From the NCBI GenBank assembly GCA_964650525.1, contig CAZYUA010000004.1:104777-168776 (forward strand): DNA of 64,000 bases. Direction: 5' to 3'. Below, one piece after another: positions 35,640 to 43,739 of the stretch (position 1 is its first letter; the number at the start of each line of letters is the position of its first letter). The notes under the pieces are model-generated. The model was not told the DNA's origin, did not search any database, and saw only the letters and a program-made list of their open reading frames with translations. The stretch is from UBA1413 sp964650525. GTDB taxonomy: Bacteria > Bacteroidota > Bacteroidia > Bacteroidales > Prolixibacteraceae. The position numbers were made by a program, and so were the translations under genes.

Positions 35640-36602
35640 TTAAACTGCCTCGATGGTGGATGGCGGTTTGGAGGCGATGTTGTAGGTGACGCTGACCACT
35701 CCCGGAACCAGGGACGTGATTTCTCCAGCCATTTCCAGGAGAAGGTCGAAAGAGAGTTGCGTCGGGGTGGCGGTACGGGCATCCAAGCTATCCCAGCAGC
35801 GGATTTCTATTTGTTGGCCAAAATCTCTTTTCCCATCGCGCATGCCAGTGACATGGTCTTCATGCAGGATGGCCAGGTATTGGAAGGCGTGGCTTCCCCT
35901 GAGCCATTTTTCAACAATGACGGTAGCCTTTCGGACGGTTTCTATCCGGTCGGGAGTGGCTTCGCCGATTACACGGGCGGCTAATGCCGGCCCCGGAAAG
36001 GGAATCCGTGCAAATAATTCGGCAGGAAGACCCACTGCTTCACCTACTCTTCTTACCCCGTCTTTTCGCAGTTGGATCAGCGGTTCCAGAATCTTGTACC
36101 CGAAAGTGGCCTGCGGATCAATTCCCAACTGCTCGAAAACATTGTGCTGCCTTTTGATGCCAGCCACGGTCTCGTCCACATCGGTGAGAATGGTTCCCTG
36201 TAAAAGGAATTTGGCGTTGCTTTCCCTGACAACCCTGCCAAAGACGTTTTTATAAAAAGCCTGTGTAATGGCTTCCCTCTTTTCCTCGGGGTCGGTGATC
36301 CCCTTCAGGGCAAAGAAAAACTCCTCCCGGGCATCGATAACTTCCACATCAACACCCAGGTCGTGAAAGAGTGCCTTTACACGGGGGGCTTCTCCCTCCC
36401 GCATCAGCCCGTTCTCGATGAAAACGGTCCGTAACTGTTTCCCCAGTGCCAGGTGTCCCAACATGGTCACCACGGAGGAATCGACACCTCCCGAGAGGGC
36501 ATTGATGGCAACACCATCGCCGACAGCGGATTTGATCTCTTCGGTTTTTTCAAGAATGAAATCCCTGGTATCAAGGTTTTGAAAAGGTATTTCTTCTAAC
36601 AT
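35640..36602 (-). CDS. GMP synthase ATP-pyrophosphatase subunit (GuaA C-terminal part only)
   Basis: A 320-residue protein covering only the PP-ATPase and dimerisation domains of GMP synthase, which amidates XMP to GMP. The P-loop is ALSGGVDSSV (36-45). GLMREGEA, FLLQGTILTDVDET, the KILEPLIQLRKDGVR region, the IPFPGPALAARVIGE motif and the C-terminal NIASKPPSTIEAV are all present, so this half is intact. The N-terminal glutaminase domain is absent, and no glutaminase gene is in the window. The ATG at 36602 is preferred; the frame runs on upstream, but the sequence there is AT-rich and not protein-like. It may be ammonia-dependent or pair with a distant subunit, as in archaea. Confidence 0.9.
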   Translation of the reverse strand: MLEEIPFQNLDTRDFILEKTEEIKSAVGDGVAINALSGGVDSSVVTMLGHLALGKQLRTVFIENGLMREGEAPRVKALFHDLGVDVEVIDAREEFFFALKGITDPEEKREAITQAFYKNVFGRVVRESNAKFLLQGTILTDVDETVAGIKRQHNVFEQLGIDPQATFGYKILEPLIQLRKDGVRRVGEAVGLPAELFARIPFPGPALAARVIGEATPDRIETVRKATVIVEKWLRGSHAFQYLAILHEDHVTGMRDGKRDFGQQIEIRCWDSLDARTATPTQLSFDLLLEMAGEITSLVPGVVSVTYNIASKPPSTIEAV

Positions 36603-36644
36603 ACATCGCTTTTTTTGGTTTTCCGAATATATATAAAAATGGAA

Positions 36645-36652
36645 TAATTTTG
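36645..36652 (+). promoter_or_regulatory. upstream copy of a -7 element, TAATTTTG
   Basis: An exact TAnnTTTG inside the 13-base string GGAATAATTTTGT (36641-36653), which recurs at 36801-36813. It is a possible second, distal promoter for the TonB receptor gene. Confidence 0.3.
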
Positions 36653-36804
36653 TGATGACCCACATTTGGGGCAATGGCTGCATCATAACGATTGAAAATA
36701 GGATCATGGAATTGTTAACTGATCGTTGTAAAATTGGTCTCATTTCTGATGGAAAAACAAAAAGGTTGAACAATTCAACGGCTTTCTTGTATATTGAGCG
36801 GGAA

Positions 36805-36812
36805 TAATTTTG
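36805..36812 (+). promoter_or_regulatory. -7 element TAATTTTG of the TonB/DUF4249 operon
   Basis: An exact TAnnTTTG, with a TTG at 36787-36789 (15-base spacing, slightly short). The transcript would begin near 36819, just after the GTG at 36817, which argues for the ATG at 36865 as the real start of the receptor. Confidence 0.45.
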
Positions 36813-36864
36813 TTTAGTGCAAACACTCCTTTTCGATCCATATAAGTCACTTTGTAAAGGGTTC

Positions 36865-39192
36865 ATGGTTTATATGGTCCTCTTACCACTCCTGCTTACA
36901 GCTTCTGCAGAGCCCCTTCCCGGTGAAAAATTTACCGTCAGCGGATATCTGAAGGACCAATCCACCGGCGAAATGTTGATCGGTGCCACCGTATACATCA
37001 CGGAATTGAGCACCGGCGTGGTCACCAATCCCTATGGTTTTTACTCTGCAAGTGTTGTTCCGGGGACCTATACGCTCCGCTTTTCCTATGTGGGGTATGA
37101 GCCGCAGGAAAAGGTTATCCATTTCAGCAGGAATCAAACGATGAACATCCATTTGGTTCCTGTTGCGGAAGAATTGGGGGAGGTGGTGGTCACCGGCAAT
37201 CGTTCCGGGCAGAATATCGTGGCTCCCGAGATGAGCCTGGTAACCATCAGCAGAAGCACCATCGGGAAGGTCCCAGCCCTTTTCGGAGAAATTGACCTGG
37301 TGAAAGTACTGCAGCTTTTACCGGGAGTACAATCCACCAGCGAGGGAACCACCGGATTCAGCGTCCGAGGGGGCAACGCCGACCAGAACCTGATTATCCT
37401 GGATGAGGCCACCGTATACAATGCTTCCCACCTGATGGGTTTCTTCTCGGTTTTCAACAATGATGCGGTCAAGGAAGTGACCCTTTACAAGGGGGATATC
37501 CCCGCGGCATATGGGGGGCGGTTGTCCTCCCTTTTGGATATCAGGATGCGCGATGGCAATGCCCGTTATTTTTCTGCCACCGGAAGCATCGGCACCGTCT
37601 CGAGCAAACTGACACTCGAAGGCCCTCTTGTCAAAGACCGGACCACTTTTCTGGTTTCGGGACGAAGAACCTATGCCGACCTCTTTCTGCCACTGGCCAA
37701 AAATGAGGAGATCCGTGATAACCGGCTCTATTTTTACGATCTGAACCTAAAACTAACCCACCAAATTAACGAAAAAAACCGCCTTTTCCTCTCCGGGTAT
37801 GCAGGCCGGGACATTTTCAAAAATCCGTTTGCCCTTATGGGCTTTGGCAATCGTACGGCCAGCTTGCGCTGGAATCACCTCTTTTCGCCGAAACTCTTCT
37901 TTAATCTTACCCTGCTCCGGTCGGAATTCGACTATGAAATCGGAACCCTAGAAGCCGACGAGAACTCCTTCCGGTGGACCTCGCTGTTGCGTGACCATGC
38001 TTTCAGGGCTGATTTTACCCATTACCTGTCGGTGGCCCAAACCCTCCGCTACGGGTTTAACGCTACCCATCACCGGTTTTTTCCGGGTGATGTCAGGGGG
38101 GTCGGAGATCTTACCCGTTTCCCTGATTATATTCTTCCTGATAGCCGGGCACTCGAACAGGCCTTTTATTTGTCGGATGAAGTCAAACTGAACAACCGGT
38201 TTTTTGTGAAGGCTGGTTTGCGACTGGCCTTCTTCCGGAATATGGGTCCGGGCACCTATTACCGCTATAATGAGGATTACCTTCCTTCCGACAGTGTCGT
38301 CTTCGGCAAAGGCGAGATTGTCAATACGTATCTCCGTCCGGAGCCCCGCCTGGCCTTTACGTTCCTGCTCAATGACAAATCGTCGTTCAAGGGCAGCTTG
38401 TCGCGAACAGCCCAGTTCCTGATGCTCGCTCAAAATTCCACGGCCGGCAATCCCCTGGATATTTGGTTCCCGGCGTCCCCCAACGTAAAACCGCAAATCT
38501 CCGATCAGGTTGCCCTGGGCTATTTCCGTAACTCCGGCAAGGGAATGTTCGAGTTTTCCGCAGAAGCTTATTACAAAATCTTTCGTCAGGTCACCGATTT
38601 CAAAGACCATGCCTGGCTTATCCTGAACCGCCACCTCGAAGGGGAATTGCGTTTCGGAAAGGGATCGGCGTACGGTATTGAAACCCTGGTACGGAAAACG
38701 GAAGGCCACCTTACCGGATGGCTCAGCTATACCTGGTCCCGCTCCTTCCGGCAAATCGCAGAAATCAACGAAGGACGGCAGTATCCTGCACCGTTTGATA
38801 AACCGCATACGGTGAACGTTGTTGCCAGTTACGATCCGGGAAGGCGTGTGGCAGGATCGGTAACCTGGGTATATGCCACCGGCCTGCCGGTAACCTTCCC
38901 CACCGGCCGGGCTTCTTTTGGGGACCTGCTGATACCCGTCTATTCCGACCGGAACGAATACCGGATGCCCGACTACCACAGAATGGATCTTTCCCTGACT
39001 TTCAAGGGTAAAAGCAAACCGGGTAAAAAATGGCACTCAGAGTGGAATTTGTCGGTGTACAACCTCTACGACCGCCACAATACCTGGTCGATCAATTTTA
39101 TCCGGGATGACATCCATCCTGATGTAACCTACGCGGAAAAGACCTACCTCTTTTCGGTAATACCCGCCATCACCTATAATTTTAAATTCTGA
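36865..39192 (+). CDS. TonB-dependent receptor with carboxypeptidase-like N-terminal domain
   Basis: A 775-residue outer-membrane receptor; a GTG at 36817 would add 16 residues, including a basic n-region, so the start is uncertain. The signal is MVYMVLLPLLLTASA. A CarboxypepD_reg-like domain follows (VSGYLKDQSTGEMLIGATVYI .. LRFSYVGYEPQEK), then a plug with SVRGGNADQNLIILDEATVYN and GDIPAAYGGRLSSLLDIRMRDGN, and a barrel ending ITYNFKF. The next gene is a DUF4249 lipoprotein 4 bases downstream rather than a SusD, so this belongs to the DUF4249-paired receptor group whose cargo is unknown. Confidence 0.9.
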   Translation: MVYMVLLPLLLTASAEPLPGEKFTVSGYLKDQSTGEMLIGATVYITELSTGVVTNPYGFYSASVVPGTYTLRFSYVGYEPQEKVIHFSRNQTMNIHLVPVAEELGEVVVTGNRSGQNIVAPEMSLVTISRSTIGKVPALFGEIDLVKVLQLLPGVQSTSEGTTGFSVRGGNADQNLIILDEATVYNASHLMGFFSVFNNDAVKEVTLYKGDIPAAYGGRLSSLLDIRMRDGNARYFSATGSIGTVSSKLTLEGPLVKDRTTFLVSGRRTYADLFLPLAKNEEIRDNRLYFYDLNLKLTHQINEKNRLFLSGYAGRDIFKNPFALMGFGNRTASLRWNHLFSPKLFFNLTLLRSEFDYEIGTLEADENSFRWTSLLRDHAFRADFTHYLSVAQTLRYGFNATHHRFFPGDVRGVGDLTRFPDYILPDSRALEQAFYLSDEVKLNNRFFVKAGLRLAFFRNMGPGTYYRYNEDYLPSDSVVFGKGEIVNTYLRPEPRLAFTFLLNDKSSFKGSLSRTAQFLMLAQNSTAGNPLDIWFPASPNVKPQISDQVALGYFRNSGKGMFEFSAEAYYKIFRQVTDFKDHAWLILNRHLEGELRFGKGSAYGIETLVRKTEGHLTGWLSYTWSRSFRQIAEINEGRQYPAPFDKPHTVNVVASYDPGRRVAGSVTWVYATGLPVTFPTGRASFGDLLIPVYSDRNEYRMPDYHRMDLSLTFKGKSKPGKKWHSEWNLSVYNLYDRHNTWSINFIRDDIHPDVTYAEKTYLFSVIPAITYNFKF

Positions 39193-39196
39193 GCGG

Positions 39197-40054
39197 ATGA
39201 AGAATAACCTGGTCCTTTTTCTGCTGTGGTTGGTGCTGGTCCCGGAGGCCTGTACCGAAAGGATAGAAATCGAAACAGACGAGGAGTACATCCGCCTGGT
39301 TGTCGACGGCGCCTTCACCACCGAAAAAATGTCTCATATCGTCAGGCTTACCACCACGGCTGACTACTTTTCCGGGAAGCCGGCACCGGTGGTGACAGGT
39401 GCTACGGTGACCATCACCGATGGTAGCGTAACACACCATCTCCGGGAATCTTCTCCCGGCATGTACCGGACGCTTCCGGAGGTGTCGGCGATACCAGGCC
39501 ATCGGTATACCCTTCACATCATGCTGGACTCTCCGGTGGGCGGACATTCTGAATATACGGCTGTGTCGGCCGTACTGCCGCCTGTACCTTTCGATTCCAT
39601 CCAGATCAGGTTCCATCCTGCCTATTCGGAGGCAGGTATGTGGGAAGCCCGGGGTTTCTTCCGTGATCCCCCCGGCTACGACTTCTTCCGGTTTATGGCC
39701 TTCCGGAATGGCATCCTGGTCACCGACACACTTTCCGAATGGTATATCACCGACGACTTTCTTTTCGGCGGAAATTACGTGAACGGATGGACGGTGGCTT
39801 TCTTGCAGCAGCACAAGCAAGATGAGGCATTTGCTCCCGGCGATACGTTTTCGGTGCGGATGGACCGGATCAGCCGGGCTTATGCCGGCTTTATCCAGGG
39901 TGTCCAGTCTGAACTGCGTGGAAGCTTTCCCCTGTTCACCGGTCCCCCGGCCAATGTGAAAGGAAATATCAGCAACGGTGCCCTCGGCTTTTTTGAAGCC
40001 TATTCCCATTCCAGCGCATTTGCTATCATTCCCACACCAGATCAATACCCGTAA
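39197..40054 (+). CDS. DUF4249-family lipoprotein
   Basis: A 285-residue exported protein, probably surface-attached, with a signal ending near PEAC. Beta-rich features of DUF4249 are visible: EEYIRLVVDGAFTTEKMSHIVRLTTTADYFSG, a GATVTITDGSVTHHLRE domain and a long PGHRYTLHIML segment. These lipoproteins accompany TonB receptors in Bacteroidota and are thought to act as their outer accessory. It starts 4 bases after the receptor stop, so it is coexpressed. A terminator follows at 40191. Confidence 0.85.
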   Translation: MKNNLVLFLLWLVLVPEACTERIEIETDEEYIRLVVDGAFTTEKMSHIVRLTTTADYFSGKPAPVVTGATVTITDGSVTHHLRESSPGMYRTLPEVSAIPGHRYTLHIMLDSPVGGHSEYTAVSAVLPPVPFDSIQIRFHPAYSEAGMWEARGFFRDPPGYDFFRFMAFRNGILVTDTLSEWYITDDFLFGGNYVNGWTVAFLQQHKQDEAFAPGDTFSVRMDRISRAYAGFIQGVQSELRGSFPLFTGPPANVKGNISNGALGFFEAYSHSSAFAIIPTPDQYP

Positions 40055-40190
40055 GCCGGATTTTAACCGGGTTTGGCACGGATGCGGTTCGACGAACAGA
40101 TGCCTCCGTTCTGCGGTTATGAACCGGATGGCCGTGCAAGCCGGCCTTTCAGCCTGATTTCTGCCAGACGATCATCCTCCACTTCTGCCG

Positions 40191-40213
40191 GGAACCTCCG
40201 GAGGGTTCCTTTT
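40191..40213 (+). terminator. intrinsic terminator of the TonB/DUF4249 operon
   Basis: GGAACCTCC pairs with GGAGGGTTCC around a tiny loop (one bulged G), followed by TTTT at 40210-40213. It lies 137 bases after the DUF4249 stop. Confidence 0.6.
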
Positions 40214-40226
40214 GACAAATAATTCT

Positions 40227-40234
40227 TACTTTTG
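40227..40234 (+). promoter_or_regulatory. -7 element TACTTTTG before the MGH1-like gene
   Basis: An exact TAnnTTTG, 190 bases before the ATG at 40424. No -33 TTG is at the right distance. If used, it gives a long leader containing a terminator-like hairpin. Confidence 0.4.
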
Positions 40235-40349
40235 TAGGAAGTCGTTTGTGACAGGCAAATCCATGACCAGAACCGGTACTTCCTTCCGCTTTACCGGAAA
40301 GTGAAGAAGCAGTTTTACCTGTTTCTCCGTGTGAGACGGTTGATCGTTT

Positions 40350-40374
40350 CCCCGCAGACCGATACCGGGGTTTT
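40350..40374 (+). terminator. terminator-like hairpin in the MGH1-like leader
   Basis: CCCCG (40350-40354) and CGGGG (40366-40370) followed by TTTT (40371-40374). It lies between the putative promoter and the gene, so it could work as an attenuator. The rest of 40055-40423 shows no gene. Confidence 0.4.
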
Positions 40375-40423
40375 GTGCTTTGTACCCTATGCTGGGAAGC
40401 CAGTTATCTTAAAATGCATAAAT

Positions 40424-41803
40424 ATGAAAAGAGGGTTCATTTTTCTGATCCTGTGGGGGATTTTTTCCGGTACGGCAGCTCAGATGCCCGCAAGGACACA
40501 GGAAAATATCCGGAAATACACGTCTTTGTGCCGTAAGTACATTTACAGCGAAATGGAAGGGATGTACCGGGAACCCGGAGGAGCATTGAAATATCCTTTC
40601 CTGGCACCGGGGAGCAGTCAGTATCTGGATATGTTGTGGGACTGGGATTCCTGGCTCAGCGATGTAGCCCTCCGCCAAATCCTTCTCGAAAGAGGTCATA
40701 AATCTGACAGCCTCAAAGCATTACCCTATGAACAGGGATGCGTGCTCAATTCCCTCAACTATGGAGGAATGGACGGTTGGATCCCTATCTGGATCGAACG
40801 GAATGCTCCAACCCGCGAGGAGATGCTGAGTGTCCGCAACCCTTGGAAAAGCAACATGCATAAGCCTACCCTGGCACAACACGCTGCTTTTATTGTCAGA
40901 ACCATGAACGGCGATGCGGAATGGCTGCGCGAGGATTTCTATTTTTTACAGGCTTTTATTAATAAATATCTCAATTTCCACAGGCATAAAGCTACCGGCC
41001 TGCTATACTGGGAAACGGATGAAGCCATTGGGGTAGACAACGACCCGAGTACCTTCTTCCGTCCACCCGGGAGTTCAGGATCGATATTTCTCAATGTGCT
41101 GATGGTGAAAGAATTGTCAGCAATGGCTTACCTGGCGGGTTGCCTGAATCTTCCCGACATAACCCGTTTTTATGCCGGGGAAGCCGGCAAACTGAAAGAA
41201 AATATCAGAACCCATTGCTGGGACCCCCGCGATAGTTTTTACTACAGTGTGGATTTAAACTTGCGTCCGGTGGAGAAGCCTGATATGTCAGCCCTGCAAC
41301 CCGGGGCACTCTATTTGCATACCGGGCAGCCACGGACTTACGATTGCCTTATTCAGCGTCTGAGCGTCTGGTCCGGTTTTATGGCGATGTGGGCCGGGGT
41401 GGCCACACAGCAGCAGGCAGAGGCAATGGTCGGGCGTCATTACCGCGACACACTTTCATTCAACGCCCCGGCAGGGATCCGAACCCTGTCTCCCCTCGAG
41501 AAAATGTACGACGTGCGCGCCAGCGGAAACCCTTCCTCCTGGCTGGGACCTGTGTGGATCAACGCCAACTACCTGGTATTCCGTGGTCTGGTAAACTACG
41601 GATATATTGAGGACGCCAGGGAACTGGCTGAGAAAACCATCCTCCTGCTGGGACGGGATATTGAGCGGTTCGGAGCCATGCATGAATATTACCTTCCGCA
41701 AAATGGAGAACCCTTGCTGAACAAGGGGTTCCAGAACTGGAATTTTCTGGTACTCAATATGGCGGCCTGGCTCGAGGGCATGCCGGTAATTACTGAATTC
41801 TGA
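40424..41803 (+). CDS. MGH1/GH63-like glycoside hydrolase
   Basis: A 459-residue exported (alpha/alpha)6-barrel protein. The ATG at 40424 gives a clean signal peptide (MKRGFIFLILWGIFSGTAA); an upstream ATG in the same frame is rejected because the extra 41 residues are not signal-like. The MGH1-like region shows YLDMLWDWDSWLSDVALRQ, GYGGMDGWIPI-like NYGGMDGWIPIWIE, WETDEAIGVDNDPSTFFRP and the C-terminal NPSSWLGPVWINANYLVFRGL and FQNWNFLVLNMAAW. Relatives cleave mannosylglycerate or glucosides. The predicted acid Asp lies in GVDNDP (inference). It converges with the LytTR regulator gene 38 bases away. Confidence 0.85.
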   Translation: MKRGFIFLILWGIFSGTAAQMPARTQENIRKYTSLCRKYIYSEMEGMYREPGGALKYPFLAPGSSQYLDMLWDWDSWLSDVALRQILLERGHKSDSLKALPYEQGCVLNSLNYGGMDGWIPIWIERNAPTREEMLSVRNPWKSNMHKPTLAQHAAFIVRTMNGDAEWLREDFYFLQAFINKYLNFHRHKATGLLYWETDEAIGVDNDPSTFFRPPGSSGSIFLNVLMVKELSAMAYLAGCLNLPDITRFYAGEAGKLKENIRTHCWDPRDSFYYSVDLNLRPVEKPDMSALQPGALYLHTGQPRTYDCLIQRLSVWSGFMAMWAGVATQQQAEAMVGRHYRDTLSFNAPAGIRTLSPLEKMYDVRASGNPSSWLGPVWINANYLVFRGLVNYGYIEDARELAEKTILLLGRDIERFGAMHEYYLPQNGEPLLNKGFQNWNFLVLNMAAWLEGMPVITEF

Positions 41804-41841
41804 CCTTAACGTCCGACTTCCGGAATGAGAAAGGGCTAAAG

Positions 41842-42609
41842 TCATTTTCCCACCCATACTTTAAAAGCCGAAGCTTTCAGCCGGCTGACGGTGATTTTGT
41901 CATTGACGGGACTTTTCAGCTTCACCATGAGCTTGTTCCCGAAATAATCCTCAAACCGGGCTATCAGATCTATGTGGATGATGGTTTTCCGGTCGGCACG
42001 GAAAAACTGATCAGGATCCAGGTCTTCCTCCAGCCTGTCGAGCGAAAAATCAACCACATGTTTTTCGTTCGAATAGGTGACGGCCGTAGTGATCTTATTT
42101 TCACTCATAAAACAGGCAATGTCGCGGGTATCCAGTTTGTAATAGCGGTTTCCGGCCGTCACCAGGAATCGCTGGCGGTACTCTTTTTGTCCGGAGCGAA
42201 TGGCGCGCAACACTTCTTCGTAATCGGTCCCCGGCACAGTGGGATACCGGACCATCCGGAAGGACTCAAATTTTGCCAGAGCCCTTTCAAGTTCATTTTC
42301 CTTTACCGGTTTCAGCAGGTAATCAATGCTGTTCACCCTGAATGCCTGGATCGCATAGGCATCAAAGGCCGTAGTAAAGATGATGCTGCTTTTCACCTGT
42401 ACCTGTTCAAAAATAGAAAAACAAATGCCATCGCTCAGCTGGATATCCATCAGGATCAGGTCGGGCTGATGCCCGGAAGACAAGAAAGCTACACTTTGCC
42501 TGACACTCTCCAGCTCGCCGCTGATTTCCCAGCCGGGACGGAGAGATTTTAGCAGTCCGTTCAACATCCGGATGTTGTGCTTCTCATCTTCTATAATCAG
42601 GACTTCCAT
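41842..42609 (-). CDS. LytTR-type response regulator
   Basis: A 255-residue regulator. The receiver domain (1-120) has the acidic pocket IIEDEKH, phospho-acceptor Asp55 in LILMDIQLSD, Thr in IIFTTAF and Lys in YLLKPV. A LytTR DNA-binding domain follows (about 150-250; YKLDTRDIACFMSENK and FFRADRKTIIHIDLI). It starts 11 bases after the sensor-kinase gene and is cotranscribed with it. The preceding efflux operon on the same strand is a plausible target (inference). Confidence 0.92.
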   Translation of the reverse strand: MEVLIIEDEKHNIRMLNGLLKSLRPGWEISGELESVRQSVAFLSSGHQPDLILMDIQLSDGICFSIFEQVQVKSSIIFTTAFDAYAIQAFRVNSIDYLLKPVKENELERALAKFESFRMVRYPTVPGTDYEEVLRAIRSGQKEYRQRFLVTAGNRYYKLDTRDIACFMSENKITTAVTYSNEKHVVDFSLDRLEEDLDPDQFFRADRKTIIHIDLIARFEDYFGNKLMVKLKSPVNDKITVSRLKASAFKVWVGK

Positions 42610-42620
42610 TTTTTTTGATG

Positions 42621-43658
42621 TTATAGGAGCGGCAGCACAACCCTGAAAACCAAACCGTCCTGTGCGACAACTGCCTTCCGGTCGGTCAGCAACCCATACC
42701 GGGCTACCAGGTTTTTCAGCCCTTTGGAGGTGGAATAAGAAATCTCTTTGGGTTTCATATTGTTTTCAACGACAATGCATTCGCCAGAGGTGAATAACCG
42801 GATGGTAAGAGGTTCTTCTGCTGATACGACGTTGTGCTTAATGGCATTTTCCACAAGGATTTGCAGCGAAAGGGGAGGAATCAGCCGCCCTGTCAATGAG
42901 GCCTCCACTTTGTATTCAACCTTCAGGGCATCTCCCAGCCGCTCCCGGTGCAGGTCGACATAGGAACGGATAAACTCCAGTTCTTCTTCCAGGGGAACTG
43001 TTTTCCGGTCCCGGCTTTGCAAAACGTACCGGTAGGTGTCGGTGAAATTCTGGGTGAACGTCAGGGCTGCTTCAGGATCATACCGGATCATCGATTTCAG
43101 TACGCTGAGATTGTTGAACAGGAAGTGGGGATTGAGCTGATCCTGGAGGGCATTGTAGTCGTTTTTCATTTGCAGTTGTCTCATCTCCTCCACTTTCTGT
43201 TGTGCGGCAAGCCATTGGCTGACAATCCGCAGACTGATGGAGATGACCACCATGACAAACACAAAGATCAGCCCGAAAGCAAACATCAGCCAGGTCATCG
43301 GATTTTGGAGTACCTCATAGTTTTTTATTTGACGCACGAAATAGAGCAGTGCAAAAAACCCGATCAGCAAACTCAGGAGAAAATGGAGCAAGATGCGCTG
43401 CTTGATTTTCGATGGAATGGGGAAATACCGTTCCGATAGGTTATCGAGCAGCACATTCATCTCGGTAATAATGTTAAAAAGGATGATTACCTTGATATAC
43501 TGGATGAGGGGTATCATCAGAACCGTGCCGGTAATCAGGTATGCAGAAACCAGCATGAAGGAAAGGGCCACGGTGCTTACCGTGCCGATGCGGAAGAATA
43601 CCGACCTGGCGTTATAAGAGGAGAGTTCACTGATATATTTAAGTTCTCTGTCAATCAT
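42621..43658 (-). CDS. LytS-type sensor histidine kinase (His_kinase family)
   Basis: A 345-residue membrane kinase with four hydrophobic segments in the first 150 residues and no separate sensor domain. The phospho-acceptor is predicted at His178 in DQLNPHFLFNNLSVL, and the N-box is LVENAIKHNVV. The C-terminal ATPase domain is the short HATPase_c type normal for this group. It pairs with the LytTR regulator 11 bases downstream. A -7 motif lies just before it, so it has its own promoter besides any read-through from the efflux genes. Confidence 0.92.
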   Translation of the reverse strand: MIDRELKYISELSSYNARSVFFRIGTVSTVALSFMLVSAYLITGTVLMIPLIQYIKVIILFNIITEMNVLLDNLSERYFPIPSKIKQRILLHFLLSLLIGFFALLYFVRQIKNYEVLQNPMTWLMFAFGLIFVFVMVVISISLRIVSQWLAAQQKVEEMRQLQMKNDYNALQDQLNPHFLFNNLSVLKSMIRYDPEAALTFTQNFTDTYRYVLQSRDRKTVPLEEELEFIRSYVDLHRERLGDALKVEYKVEASLTGRLIPPLSLQILVENAIKHNVVSAEEPLTIRLFTSGECIVVENNMKPKEISYSTSKGLKNLVARYGLLTDRKAVVAQDGLVFRVVLPLL

Positions 43659-43695
43659 TTGTTGAAGGAACAGGCCATTGAAGCCGGGGACGGAT

Positions 43696-43703
43696 CAAAT
43701 TTA
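43696..43703 (-). promoter_or_regulatory. -7 element TAAATTTG before the sensor-kinase gene
   Basis: An exact TAnnTTTG on the minus strand, 38 bases before the kinase ATG and inside the 81-base gap after the TolC gene. No standard -33 element was found. Confidence 0.45.
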
Positions 43704-43739
43704 CGAAACCTTCGGGCAATAATGGAAGAAGGAGGCTGG

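Noticed and set aside
37948..39036. Long minus-strand open frame within the TonB receptor
   Set aside because: Antisense to a receptor with intact plug and barrel motifs; no family match.
39182..40045. Minus-strand open frame almost as long as the DUF4249 gene
   Set aside because: The plus frame starts 4 bases after the receptor stop and has DUF4249 features; the minus frame has none.
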